Of a stretch of 64,000 nucleotides of DNA, positions 7,356 to 16,303 are shown one piece after another. How positions within the stretch are numbered: the first letter of the stretch is position 1; each line of letters begins with the position of its first letter. The position numbers were made by a program, and so were the translations under genes. Under the pieces are notes generated by a model that was not told the DNA's origin, searched no databases, and saw nothing but the letters and a program-made list of their open reading frames with translations. Source of the DNA: JBNKEI01 sp050288705 (GTDB lineage Bacteria > Myxococcota > Myxococcia > Myxococcales > UBA5297); the NCBI GenBank assembly GCA_050288705.1, contig JBNKEI010000191.1, positions 19,892 to 83,891 of the forward strand. Direction: 5' to 3'.

Positions 7356-10300
7356 TGAGATGATTCCTTTCCCGGCAAAATAAACGCCGATGATATACGG
7401 CAAATCGCTCCATATCCACACTGATCGCAGTTCAATGGTCTTATGGGATAAAAGCCTTGGCGAATGTCTTGCGCTATTTCCCAAATAGCTTTTCCCAGAG
7501 TGGGGGTTTCCGGCCGTTCTCGAGCAGCTTCCCAAGCGCGGGGGCCTACTGCTAAAGCATCTTGAGGATCGAGTCCTAGGGACAACAGAATTTGCGACAA
7601 ACGAATGGGCTGAGCATCTCTTAAGCTTATCCAGGCGCCGTCAACTGGTAGTTTCCAAGCGGCATGGAGAGCAGCCGCATAAATAGCTAACTGGAATTCC
7701 GATTTTAGAAATTTTTCTTTTAACCTTTTTTGCAGGCCATCAGCTCGCGATAATTTGTAATCAATTGCTACTGCTAGATGGGGACCGCAATCAATGCGAT
7801 CGGCTCGCCCGCTAACACAAAGGGGAGTGCCTCCTTCCGGCCCATCTACTAATAGAAAAGGCAGAGGTTCTTTTCCCAGAGTAGCTTCTAATAGCTGAGG
7901 GCGTACTCTTTCAAAGTGGGGAGAAAGAGCTTCTTTTTCTACTACTCGGGCGAGTAATCGCCGCGCATCTTCCAGTGCTAAGTTCCATAATGCTGGATGC
8001 CCTACTGGGTGTTCTTTTTCCAAAGAAGTTGCAGCCAAGTGTAGTTGCTCTTGTAAAAGAGAAAACTCTTCTTCGCTGGCCAAAAGCGGCAAGCGTTTGG
8101 TGGCAATACGGTTTTGAAAAAAACCGTGTAAGGCTCGATGGACTAATTCCCCAAGCGTCGATGGATCGGGTTCATTGGTGGTCTCGCGCTCGATTTCGGG
8201 AGCAAGAACTTGCGCTACAAATCCTTTGAACCGGCAAGTTCCCCACTCTGAAAGCTTTTTGGGTGAAAGAGGATGGCAAGAATCAAAAGCAAAGCGAGGC
8301 CCGAGAACATCCATGGCGGTGCTCAGGTTTCCGCAATGGGGTCCAGGCGGACCGTTGGCGGAGGCAAAAAACTGGAAGCGCTCTTTTTCTGTGGCAATAC
8401 GCTGCTCTAGTGAGCGGATTCGTCGCGGATCAGCGGCACGAAAAAATTCCCAGGTGGCCTGGGCATCGAAGCTGTTATCGGAAAGTGAAGCGCGGAACGC
8501 GGGATCAGCATTTTTTTCCAGGGAAGTGCGGGCTAATAACTCTGATTGGTGGCGTGCTTCTTGGGCGCGGGGAATGAGGCTACGTGGTCGGCTTTCTTGG
8601 AGAGTGGCTCCGGGAATACGGCGAACTTCCTCAATGAAGCGCGATACTAGGTTTTGTCTTCCTTGGGCATCAGTACGAGACCAACAAAGAGTAACGCTTG
8701 ACCGAGCGCTGCATAAAGCTAGGTGGAACAACAGAGATTCCTCTGCTTGGCGCTCGGAAAGCGGGCTTTGTCCGCCCATAGCCGGCATATCCAAAACCTG
8801 TCGTTTTAGAATCGAATTGAGAAGCGCCTGATCCTTTTCATCGAATACTGTAGGGCTTTCATTGAAAGAGGGAAATCGACCGTCAACCAAGCCGGCCACA
8901 AACAAATGGTCTACCTGAATTCCCACCAGATCGCGTACTTCCATTACTCGTACCGATTCCAACCAGTTTTCAGTAGGGGGCAGAAAATAATCACCAATCG
9001 CATTTGACAAACAAGAGGCAAAAGTCGCGGCATCTACTGCTTCGGTAACCCTGCCACTTAAAGCAAAAGAGCGTACTAGGCTTTCAATGACCTCGATTAC
9101 TTGCTGGACTCCTCGCTGGGGTGCCAGAGCTGCTTTGGCTTCCGATGTCTTTTCTAGGGAAGTTGGTGGGGGAGCAATAATTCCTAAACGGGCAAATGCA
9201 GTGAGCAATCCTTGTGCATGCATGGAAACCGGAGCTGGTCCGGAAGGCAATTGCTCAATGGCGTTCTCAATTGATTCCAAGGCTGCCAAAGCCAGGCTAG
9301 AAATTTCCGGCGAATCGCGGCCCACTCGTGGCAAAAGGGCACGGCGATAAGCGCCAACGACCGGATTCTTAGGCGGTTTCCTAGGTTCGCCGGTCGGTTT
9401 TGCTTGTTCTTGGATGTCCGGGGTGTCTCGGTTGCAGCTTAGATTGGTCTCGCGCAGAGCGCGAATAATTTTGGCAGCGCTAGTGGCAAATTCCCGCGGA
9501 TAGCCGCTCGAAAGCAACGCTTGGAGGGTAGAAAACGGCAAATAATCGGTCTTTAGGGTGGCCAACAACGGCGCCAACTGGGCAATAGGAGTGCGCGAAA
9601 GAGGAGGTCCACGCCGAATCTGCGCTGGAACTCCGTAGTATTGCAGGGCTTGGAAAATGCTATCTGCTTCTCCATCTAAATGGCGAGTAGCCACCGCTAG
9701 TGAACGGGGAGAAACTCCCGAGGCGATATAATCGCGAATGCGGCGGGCGATTTCCTTTGCTTCTTCTTGGCTGGTGGCAACGCTAAGAATTACTCCTGCG
9801 GGATTTTCCCAGGGCTTTTCCTGAGATTTAGAAACCGGAAGAGATGGACGAAAAAGCGCATTGGCCAGTTTAGTAGGTAAAGAAGATTCCGTTCCATATT
9901 TCTTTGGAAATACTTCCAGTGACCGCAGGCAGGAAGCATGTTGGTAAATTCTTTCCCATGCTGAATGGACATAAGCCATCAACTCTGGTCGATCAAACTC
10001 GTAAGGAAGATGAATATGAACTACTTGATCTGTTCCTTCTCGATCGAAACGACGGGCTAAAGCAAATACCAATTCTAATCGAAAAGGCGGCCAATCGTAA
10101 ATGTCTTCAAAAATAATTCCTTGAGCATAGGCCAATAATGGCGGCAATGGTTGGCGTGGGTCTGAAACTCGGGAAATAGCCAATTCGCAAACCCGATGAG
10201 AATCGGCTAACTTTCGGCGAATTAGCGCCTGTTCATATGCTGCATATAGTCGTGCTAATGCCTGCACTCGAGCAATGCGCTCGGCCGGAAAACCTGCTGC

Positions 10301-10615
10301 CGCTTTTTGCAAGTCTCGGGGAGATAAGCGATTGCTTTTAAAAAGAGAAAGGGCTTGCTGCGCAGTTTGCTGAAATCCAAGCCGGTGGCGTACTAAAGCA
10401 AAAGGACCAAGATCCGTCTCGTTGATGCACCGGGAAAAGATGGTTCTTTTTTCTAAGAGCTGCATAGCTGCAATTGGTGAAAGCAAATCCACCAACTGAG
10501 TAAAAGTTAACATTTCTCCTCCTAAAGCCACCGGAGAGGAATTTGTTTGCAAGTAGCTATGTAGTTCGTCGTATACGCGCTCTATGCTGGGGAATATTTT
10601 TAGGAAAGACGCCAT
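7352..10615 (-). CDS. addB: AddB-type PD-(D/E)XK nuclease subunit with iron-sulfur cluster ligands
   Basis: Predicted AddB partner of AddA, 1,087 residues. The first two thirds have an inactive-helicase fold with the family segments VARDLVGIQVDHLFVAGLVDGRFPS-like and LLFHLALCSARS. No Walker A GxGKT is visible near the N-terminus. The C-terminal RecB-like nuclease is complete: SGRADRID, then AVAIDYKLSRAD and the QLAIY helix. Four cysteines expected for a 4Fe-4S staple are present: one in SEWGTCRFKG and three in NCDQCGYGAICR. This subunit should therefore carry the working nuclease. Its stop overlaps the TTG of the following unknown gene, suggesting cotranscription. No strong ribosome site is seen before the ATG at 10615. 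Confidence 0.88.
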   Translation of the reverse strand: MASFLKIFPSIERVYDELHSYLQTNSSPVALGGEMLTFTQLVDLLSPIAAMQLLEKRTIFSRCINETDLGPFALVRHRLGFQQTAQQALSLFKSNRLSPRDLQKAAAGFPAERIARVQALARLYAAYEQALIRRKLADSHRVCELAISRVSDPRQPLPPLLAYAQGIIFEDIYDWPPFRLELVFALARRFDREGTDQVVHIHLPYEFDRPELMAYVHSAWERIYQHASCLRSLEVFPKKYGTESSLPTKLANALFRPSLPVSKSQEKPWENPAGVILSVATSQEEAKEIARRIRDYIASGVSPRSLAVATRHLDGEADSIFQALQYYGVPAQIRRGPPLSRTPIAQLAPLLATLKTDYLPFSTLQALLSSGYPREFATSAAKIIRALRETNLSCNRDTPDIQEQAKPTGEPRKPPKNPVVGAYRRALLPRVGRDSPEISSLALAALESIENAIEQLPSGPAPVSMHAQGLLTAFARLGIIAPPPTSLEKTSEAKAALAPQRGVQQVIEVIESLVRSFALSGRVTEAVDAATFASCLSNAIGDYFLPPTENWLESVRVMEVRDLVGIQVDHLFVAGLVDGRFPSFNESPTVFDEKDQALLNSILKRQVLDMPAMGGQSPLSERQAEESLLFHLALCSARSSVTLCWSRTDAQGRQNLVSRFIEEVRRIPGATLQESRPRSLIPRAQEARHQSELLARTSLEKNADPAFRASLSDNSFDAQATWEFFRAADPRRIRSLEQRIATEKERFQFFASANGPPGPHCGNLSTAMDVLGPRFAFDSCHPLSPKKLSEWGTCRFKGFVAQVLAPEIERETTNEPDPSTLGELVHRALHGFFQNRIATKRLPLLASEEEFSLLQEQLHLAATSLEKEHPVGHPALWNLALEDARRLLARVVEKEALSPHFERVRPQLLEATLGKEPLPFLLVDGPEGGTPLCVSGRADRIDCGPHLAVAIDYKLSRADGLQKRLKEKFLKSEFQLAIYAAALHAAWKLPVDGAWISLRDAQPIRLSQILLSLGLDPQDALAVGPRAWEAARERPETPTLGKAIWEIAQDIRQGFYPIRPLNCDQCGYGAICRISSAFILPGKESSH

Positions 10616-10827
10616 ATTAAGATTGTCTTTCGTTCATCGATATTGGTAATTGTTGACCCAAGTGTATCGTGTAACGAAATTAGTAATTAGCCTATAATTT
10701 CTTCTTTGTCAATTTAGCTTTCCATTAATAGGGATTTTTTTATTTTAATTATTCAATTGTTCGTTCGTCTTATTGGAGTAAGCAGGGTAAGAGTTGAACC
10801 TTTGCTCATCGTTGCCATTTTTCATTT

Positions 10828-11163
10828 ATGTTACTTCACAACTACGTTGGCCTTGTTGCCCAACTGATGGAGACCGGAGGTATCGTGGTCATGCTTCTGG
10901 GATCGCTTGCGGCGGCAGTGATCAGCGTGCGTCAACGAAGCCAGGGTACTTCTGCGATGTATCTTTCCTTTCGCCAATACCTTGGCCGGGCGATCCTACT
11001 TGGACTCGAGTTTCTAGTCGCTGCTGACATAATTCGAACGGTGAGCGAGGTTCCGACTCTCAATAGAGCAATAGTGCTGGCGGTTATTGTGCTGATTCGA
11101 ACATTCCTAAGCTTTGCATTGGAAATCGAACTAGACGGCCGACTGCCATGGCGTAGGACATAA
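10828..11163 (+). CDS. DUF1622 family membrane protein
   Basis: A 111-residue integral membrane protein with three hydrophobic segments: about residues 8-32 (LVAQLMETGGIVVMLLGSLA), 50-68 (around LGRAILLGLEFLVAADIIR) and 80-98 (AIVLAVIVLIRTFLSFALE). The FLVAADIIRTV and LIRTFLSFALEIELDG segments match the DUF1622 family, whose function is unknown. The ATG at 10828 lacks a strong Shine-Dalgarno. It is divergent from addB across about 210 bp, which should hold both promoters, although none is convincing by eye. Confidence 0.78.
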   Translation: MLLHNYVGLVAQLMETGGIVVMLLGSLAAAVISVRQRSQGTSAMYLSFRQYLGRAILLGLEFLVAADIIRTVSEVPTLNRAIVLAVIVLIRTFLSFALEIELDGRLPWRRT

Positions 11164-11227
11164 CCCGCAAGCAATGCACTTAAGAATGTAATGGCGAGAA
11201 TGTAGTGCGAGTTGACAAATATCAGCT

Positions 11228-12988
11228 CTAGTGTTTGGGTCTGACAATATCCCCAAGCTGCTTGGCAAGCCTAGCTGGCTCGACTGGTTTGGTGGCGAAT
11301 ACCTGAAACCCTTCCTCAAGCGCGCGTACACGTTCCTTCTCGCCAACTAAAGCAGTAAGCGCTACTGCTGGAACGTTTCCTCCGTGTTCCGAAGGCAATG
11401 ATCGTACTTTTCTAATAAGTTCGTAGCCGTCCTCTTCCGGGATGGCAATGTCACTTACCAAAATGTCGGGTTGGTATTGCTCGAATAGTTTAAGTGCCTC
11501 AGTGACCGAGCTGGCGTCATCAATTTCGGCATTATACTCTTCCAGCGCATTGCGAATTAGATCTCGAGCGTCCTGCTCATCATCCACTATCAGAATCTTC
11601 ACGCCTGCGAGGTTAGTTTCTGGTTCTTCCCTTAGGTCTATGTATTGGAGGTTGCAAAGCTCCACTTTTCTGGTCTGGGTGAGCAAAGCTCGCTGTCGCC
11701 CCAATTCCTTTAGCCGGAGGGTTTTGCAATTGGTTGTTTTTTTCGAAACGGATGATCTAGATTCTGGATTAGCTTCAAGGGGTAAAACTATTCGGAAAAC
11801 TGCTCCTTTGTTAATGCCAGGACTGGTAGCACTAATTTCTCCCCCGTGCAATTCCACTAACTGACGTACAATGGTCAGCCCTAAGCCAAGTCCTCCATAT
11901 TTACGAGTCGCCGAGATATCTGCCTGTCGGAATCTTTCAAAAAGATGGGGTAAAAATTCAGGAGTTATCCCTAACCCGGTATCCTTGACCAAAATTTCTG
12001 CTTGGGCACCGAAAAAATGTAACGAAATAGTAACCCGCCCCCCGCAAGGAGTGAATTTCACGGCATTGGAAAGCAGGTTGCACATTACTTGTTGTAGTCG
12101 AAAAGGGTCTCCATGGAAAATAACTCGCTCGGGGTTAATGTCGTGTTCGAGATTCACTTCCCTAGTATTGGCTAATGGCCTTATCGATTCTAATGAGGAC
12201 TTGACTAGCGTAGCAAGGTCAACTTCCTGTATGTTTATTTGCATACGTCCGGCTATTATTCGCGACATGTCTAATAAATCGTCTATCAGGGATGCCTGAG
12301 TTCGGGCGTTCCGTTCAATAATATCCAATGCATGGTGTAAATACTCGGTGGAACGCTCTTTAATACGCAACAATTCCGCCCATCCCAAAACGGCATTTAA
12401 AGGAGTTCGTAATTCGTGACTCAACATGGCCAAGAATTCATCAGTGACCCGGCAAGCACGCTCTGCTTCTAACCGGGCGGTTTGTTCTCGGATTAGCAGT
12501 TCCTCCCGCTCTTTTTCTGCACGTTTACGTTCTACTAGGCACTCCCATTCTCTTAGAGCCAACTCTGATAAGCGCGGCATAAACGAAAAAGACGCTTCTG
12601 ATTTGACAACATAATCAATAGCGCCGCCCTTTATCGCTTCCACTGCTATTTTTTCATCCCCGTGGGCACTCATTACGATTATTGGAAAACATGCCTGGTC
12701 TTTTTCTGGAATTAAATCAACCCCTCGGCCATCAGGAAGAACCAGATCGGTAATCAGAAGCTGGGGCGAAAATTTGGCCAGTAAGTTGCGAGCCTTGGAG
12801 ATGCTATCCGCTATCACCAGTCGAAACTGAGGACCGCTTTCGCTGAATGCGTGCTTTATTAAATCGGCGTGCGCTTCTTCGTCTTCCACCACGAGCACAC
12901 ATATTTGTTTATTATCAGGTTTACCCGCAGGCCCAGCATTCAGGTGCACTTTTTTCTCTATGTGCTTCGTCGATTCCATACTAACCAA
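11228..12988 (-). CDS. Hybrid histidine kinase: REC - HisKA/HATPase - REC
   Basis: Cytoplasmic signalling protein of 586 residues with no transmembrane segment. An N-terminal receiver (about 28-150; VLVVEDEE acidic pocket, ITDLVLPDG phosphoacceptor) is followed by a short coiled coil. The kinase core has H-box FLAMLSHELRTPL, N-box LLSNAVKFTP, G1 VKDTGLGI and G2 GGLGLGLTIV. A second receiver lies at about 460-580 (ILIVDDEQ, VSDIAIPEEDG, TKPVEP). It reads the phosphorylation state of a partner and relays phosphate between its own receivers. The frame overlaps the upstream response regulator by about 31 bp; a later ATG at 12979 is an alternative start. With the next two genes it forms a three-gene two-component operon. 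Confidence 0.92.
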   Translation of the reverse strand: MVSMESTKHIEKKVHLNAGPAGKPDNKQICVLVVEDEEAHADLIKHAFSESGPQFRLVIADSISKARNLLAKFSPQLLITDLVLPDGRGVDLIPEKDQACFPIIVMSAHGDEKIAVEAIKGGAIDYVVKSEASFSFMPRLSELALREWECLVERKRAEKEREELLIREQTARLEAERACRVTDEFLAMLSHELRTPLNAVLGWAELLRIKERSTEYLHHALDIIERNARTQASLIDDLLDMSRIIAGRMQINIQEVDLATLVKSSLESIRPLANTREVNLEHDINPERVIFHGDPFRLQQVMCNLLSNAVKFTPCGGRVTISLHFFGAQAEILVKDTGLGITPEFLPHLFERFRQADISATRKYGGLGLGLTIVRQLVELHGGEISATSPGINKGAVFRIVLPLEANPESRSSVSKKTTNCKTLRLKELGRQRALLTQTRKVELCNLQYIDLREEPETNLAGVKILIVDDEQDARDLIRNALEEYNAEIDDASSVTEALKLFEQYQPDILVSDIAIPEEDGYELIRKVRSLPSEHGGNVPAVALTALVGEKERVRALEEGFQVFATKPVEPARLAKQLGDIVRPKH

Positions 12989-13392
12989 TAAAAACCCAGA
13001 TCGTCCATCAGTTCGTTGAACTTCCCAAAATCCACCGGTTTGACTACGTAGCTATTTGCGTGGTGTTTGTAGGCAGTCGCTAGATCTTTTTCTGCCTCGG
13101 AAGTAGTGAGTACTACTACCGGAATACTAGAGGTTTGTTCATTGCTTTTAAGTTGACTTAAAACTTCCAGCCCATCAACTTTGGGAATACGCAAATCGAG
13201 AAGAATGAGCACCGGCTTTTGCTTCCTTTCTTTTAGCGTCTCCGCAGAAAACAAATACTCCAGTGCCGCCTCGCCATCCATAAAATGTCGCACAGGATTG
13301 AAAACTCGGTGATCTTGTAAACCGCGAATAACTAATTCCGCATGGTCTAAGCTATCTTCAACTAAAACGATATCTGCTGATTCTTCTTTCAT
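12958..13392 (-). CDS. Single-domain response regulator (Rcp1/CheY-like)
   Basis: A stand-alone receiver of 144 residues with no output domain. It has the acidic pair in IVLVEDS, phosphoacceptor Asp in ILLDLRIPKVDG, conserved Thr in VVLTTSEAE and Lys in YVVKPVDF. The insertion around FLFSAETLKERKQKP and the PKVDGLEVL pattern resemble Rcp1-type regulators paired with phytochrome-like PAS kinases, which matches the PAS kinase 18 bp upstream. It probably acts as phosphate carrier between that kinase and the overlapping hybrid kinase downstream. Confidence 0.92.
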   Translation of the reverse strand: MKEESADIVLVEDSLDHAELVIRGLQDHRVFNPVRHFMDGEAALEYLFSAETLKERKQKPVLILLDLRIPKVDGLEVLSQLKSNEQTSSIPVVVLTTSEAEKDLATAYKHHANSYVVKPVDFGKFNELMDDLGFYWLVWNRRST

Positions 13393-13410
13393 GCCGGAAC
13401 TCCTTCCGGG

Positions 13411-14538
13411 CTACTGGGGCATTCTTGCAGGGACAACAAAACAAAAACGAGAACCCTTGCCTATTCCTTCGGACTCGACCCAAATTCTACCGCCGTGAAT
13501 TTCTACAGTTCGTTTGACAATTGCCAACCCAATTCCCGTGCCCTTGCTCTTTTGATCCAATTTATCGAATAGGCCGAATATTTTTTGGTGGTATTGCGGG
13601 GCGATACCTTGACCATTATCCGCGACAAAACAAATACTCTCTTCATTTTTTTTCCAACAACCTATATTGATTTTGGGTTGGGGTTGTCCCCCCATGAAAT
13701 TAATAGCATTATCAATAAGATTTTCCATTAATTGCACGTATTTTCGATAATCAACAAAGACTGAAGGTAACTCGGGCTCGATTTCGATAATGACATTGTT
13801 TCGCGCTATAGTGCCGGCAAGCAAATCAAGTGCTTCTTCAACCACTTTCAAAAAAGGAAATTCTTCACGACTAATAGAATGCTGGCCAATTCTTCCAAGA
13901 TCAAGTAAATCATCAAGCATCTGTTTCATTTTGTCGGCAGCATTAGCAACACGCGTAATGTCGCTTTTTAGCTGCGATACATTGCCTTTTTCGGCGTCTC
14001 TTTCGGCTAATCCTGCAAAACCTTTGATGGTGATTAGAGGACTTTTTAAATCGTGAGAAATGGTATAAGCGAATCTCTCTAATTCAGCATTTCTCTCTTC
14101 GAGTTGCTTAGCCATGGCTGCTCGCTCGATTTCGATCAGCTTACGATCGGTAATGTCTCGATTGCTCGCCCTGACCCCAATATAATTACCGTAATTGTCA
14201 AAAACCGGGCCACAAACGTGACCAAGCCAGCGCTTGGTTCCATCCAGCCGTGTAATCCCAAACTCAATTTCGGCATGTGATTTATGAGCATGTCCTAATA
14301 GTGATTCTTTTTGGTGTGCATCAAATAATTTGCGATCCTCGGCAACTATCATTTGAGTTAGGATTGCCGGATTATCAATGAGATCTGTAGAGGAATACCC
14401 GGTGATTGTTTCGCAAGAAGGAGAGGAGTAAAGAATTTGCCCATCGGGAGAGTACCATAGCTCCCAGTCGTAGGTATGATCGGCGATTACTTGGTAGAAA
14501 TCCCTGGGATTTTTTGATTTTTGCTCTAAGTAATCCAT
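13411..14538 (-). CDS. PAS-domain sensor histidine kinase
   Basis: A 375-residue soluble kinase. One PAS/PAC domain (about 12-135; SPSCETITGYSS and GVRASNRDITDRK) precedes a HisKA domain with H-box FAYTISHDLKSPL and an HATPase with N-box NLIDNAINF, G1 VADNGQGI and G2 GTGIGLAIVKR. No transmembrane helix is present, so the signal is intracellular; the ligand is unknown. It heads the three-gene operon with the receiver protein and hybrid kinase. Confidence 0.92.
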   Translation of the reverse strand: MDYLEQKSKNPRDFYQVIADHTYDWELWYSPDGQILYSSPSCETITGYSSTDLIDNPAILTQMIVAEDRKLFDAHQKESLLGHAHKSHAEIEFGITRLDGTKRWLGHVCGPVFDNYGNYIGVRASNRDITDRKLIEIERAAMAKQLEERNAELERFAYTISHDLKSPLITIKGFAGLAERDAEKGNVSQLKSDITRVANAADKMKQMLDDLLDLGRIGQHSISREEFPFLKVVEEALDLLAGTIARNNVIIEIEPELPSVFVDYRKYVQLMENLIDNAINFMGGQPQPKINIGCWKKNEESICFVADNGQGIAPQYHQKIFGLFDKLDQKSKGTGIGLAIVKRTVEIHGGRIWVESEGIGKGSRFCFVVPARMPQ

Positions 14539-14744
14539 TGCGATTACGCTCGCGTCTAGAATCGTTAACCGTCTCTACGCTCGTTACTGCCTACTAGGCA
14601 TCCATGAAGAACAACATTCCTTCTTAAAAATGTGATCTCTGGGGAAACCCCGCAACCATTAAATTCCAGGTGTCTTTCCACCGGCTGGTTTTGCAATTGG
14701 CAAATAGTATTTCGATTCAGGGAAGCATTTGCTTGGTAACTACG
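14539..14744. other. Intergenic region with a copy of the GGTTTTGCAATTGG motif
   Basis: About 200 bp between the two-component operon (leading away to the left) and the methyltransferase. No gene is seen. Positions 14687-14700 carry ggttttgcaattgg, a motif that recurs elsewhere in the window (11719, 24548, 26213, 26302). Confidence 0.4.
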
Positions 14745-15383
14745 CTATTTCTGAATGGTGCCGGAAATTAGAAAGATTGAGAACCTTCGCAAAGTTCCAT
14801 TGCTGGTCTTGCTAACTTCGGTAGCTGTGATATCGCGAATATCGGAGTAGCCTGCCTCTTGCAAAGCGTTACGGAACCAAAGACGATTGAATCCAAAGTG
14901 GAATACGCCGCTATTATCCTCGTGAAAAAGACCGTTGTCAGAATCGAGGTCAGCAATGCAGACACGTGCGCCTGGCGCGCAGAGCTGATAAAAATGCTTC
15001 AACACCACATCTATTTGCTTGAGGTGATGGAACGTCATGCTGCTGACAATCAAATCAAACTGACCATCAATTAAGTCGCCTTGTTCGATATCAACCTGCT
15101 GAGTCTCTACGTTAATCAGGCCTTGCTGGCGAACTTTTTCGTTGAGAACATCCAACATACCTGGTGAACTATCTACACCTTTGATTGAGCGTACAAAAGG
15201 ACTGAGTCCGAGCGTCACCAGCCCCGTGCCACAACCAAAATCAAGTACGTTCATCTCTCTAGTCAACTCGACTTCGCTCAACACGGCGTTGGCAATATCA
15301 TTCGCCAGTTTTACTCGGCGTGGTTCTTTATCCCAGTTGGCTGCTTCCTGATCGAAATTGCGCTGTTTATTGCTAGTATTCAT
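14745..15383 (-). CDS. SAM-dependent methyltransferase, class I
   Basis: A 212-residue methyltransferase. Motif I is VLDFGCGTGLVTL (about 47-59), followed by IKGVDSSPGML, the acidic VDIEQGD loop and VSSMTFHHL, as in UbiE/Methyltransf_11 proteins. The ATG at 15383 is chosen because AGGAG lies 6 nt before it; the frame extends to 15449 without a ribosome site. The N-terminus (FDQEAANWDKEPRR) resembles small-molecule methyltransferases of unknown substrate. It follows the GreA-like gene with a 71 bp gap. Confidence 0.85.
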   Translation of the reverse strand: MNTSNKQRNFDQEAANWDKEPRRVKLANDIANAVLSEVELTREMNVLDFGCGTGLVTLGLSPFVRSIKGVDSSPGMLDVLNEKVRQQGLINVETQQVDIEQGDLIDGQFDLIVSSMTFHHLKQIDVVLKHFYQLCAPGARVCIADLDSDNGLFHEDNSGVFHFGFNRLWFRNALQEAGYSDIRDITATEVSKTSNGTLRRFSIFLISGTIQK

Positions 15384-15454
15384 TGTTTCTCCTGAGAGAA
15401 CCGCCAGCCGAGAACAGAAATATTTTAGAAAATGATTGTAGATAGGCAATCAAG

Positions 15455-15943
15455 CTATTCCACGTAAGTGATAGTCAGCTCGCGCACCTCTCCGGCGACA
15501 AGTATATCAACTGTATCTCCTGTTTGTTTGCCCAGCAGCGCTCGTCCAACCGGTGAATTGGGGGTAACTACAGAAAGGAATCCGTCGCCATCTGGTACGG
15601 TTAATTGCTCGCCAGCGCCAATCGGAGCAAGAAAAAGAGTTCGGCCTCCTTCTTCATCCTCAATCTCTACAATGGCCCCAAGGCCTATTTTGGCATCGGG
15701 CGGAAAAGACCCAGGTTCGAACTGTTTGAGCGCTTCCAAATCGAGGATTGCTCGTTTCGCTCGTTGTTCTTGACCGCGCGCAAGTCCGCTGTTTTCCAGT
15801 GCGACTCTGGCGTCCTCGCGACGCTCAGCGGCAGTTGCTCCTTCTCTAGCTTCACGCGATGCGTCTTGAGAGGCTCGCCGGGCCGTCCGCGTGGTCTCTT
15901 GTAGTTTGTGCCTTAGCTGATTAACCAGTGCTTGTTTGTTCAT
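15455..15943 (-). CDS. GreA/GreB-like transcription factor
   Basis: A 162-residue protein. The N-terminal half is a charged helical hairpin (HKLQETTRTARRASQDASRE and onward), and the C-terminal half is an FKBP-like GreA/GreB domain (AKIGLGAIVEIEDEEG, VVTPNSPVGRALLGKQTGD, ELTITYVE). Members bind RNA polymerase through the C-domain and insert the coiled coil into the secondary channel. The acidic tip residues needed for transcript cleavage cannot be assigned safely, so it may be a Gre paralogue (Rnk- or Gfh-like) rather than a cleavage factor. The ATG at 15943 is preferred over an upstream in-frame ATG at 16078, which adds an unrelated-looking stretch. Confidence 0.78.
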   Translation of the reverse strand: MNKQALVNQLRHKLQETTRTARRASQDASREAREGATAAERREDARVALENSGLARGQEQRAKRAILDLEALKQFEPGSFPPDAKIGLGAIVEIEDEEGGRTLFLAPIGAGEQLTVPDGDGFLSVVTPNSPVGRALLGKQTGDTVDILVAGEVRELTITYVE

Positions 15944-16299
15944 TCCCCAATGGTATAGAGGAGCCTTTGCTTGGCAAGAAAAACAGCGACAAAGGGCCAC
16001 ATTTTTGCCTGTCGAGTTACACTGCCTGGTTAGCAAGCCATTGATTGCTCGTTTCTTCTCGGGATATTGCGTCCTCAAGAAAACAACTAGGGGGCAGGCA
16101 ACTCTCGGTGTGGGGCGGCGAGCTAGAGAAGGAGCAGGTTGTTAAGCTTACTATGGTGTCGAAAATACCTTCGGAACCGTTGCGGCCGGATGTCTTAATA
16201 GACCAACAGTAGGCAAAAAAAACGGAGTGAAAATGAGAGGGGACCTGGCAGTGGCACCCTAGTTGAGGGGATAATGAGTATGCAAGTGAAGCCCTCAGC
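15944..16299. other. Intergenic segment with a possible decayed gene end
   Basis: About 355 bp between the divergent GreA-like and histidine kinase genes. On the plus strand an open stretch from about 16035 to 16202 has protein-like composition (RQLSVWGGELEKEQ, SKIPSEPLRPDVLIDQQ, then a stop). It has no start codon with a ribosome site and no recognised family, so it could be the tail of a lost gene. Composition rises in GC here relative to the GreA-like gene. Confidence 0.3.
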
Positions 16300-16303
16300 A
16301 TGA
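16274..16303 (+). CDS. Nine-codon leader ORF overlapping the kinase start
   Basis: ATG at 16274, preceded by GAGGGG at a good distance, encodes MSMQVKPSA. Its TGA overlaps the ATG of the histidine kinase in an ATGA junction. This could couple translation of the kinase, which has no strong ribosome site of its own. It is also compatible with chance. Confidence 0.35.
   Translation: MSMQVKPSA

Noticed and set aside
8175..8831. 218-codon plus-strand frame inside addB
   Set aside because: It lies opposite the conserved AddB frame, is rich in Arg, Ser and Trp, has no ribosome site and resembles nothing.
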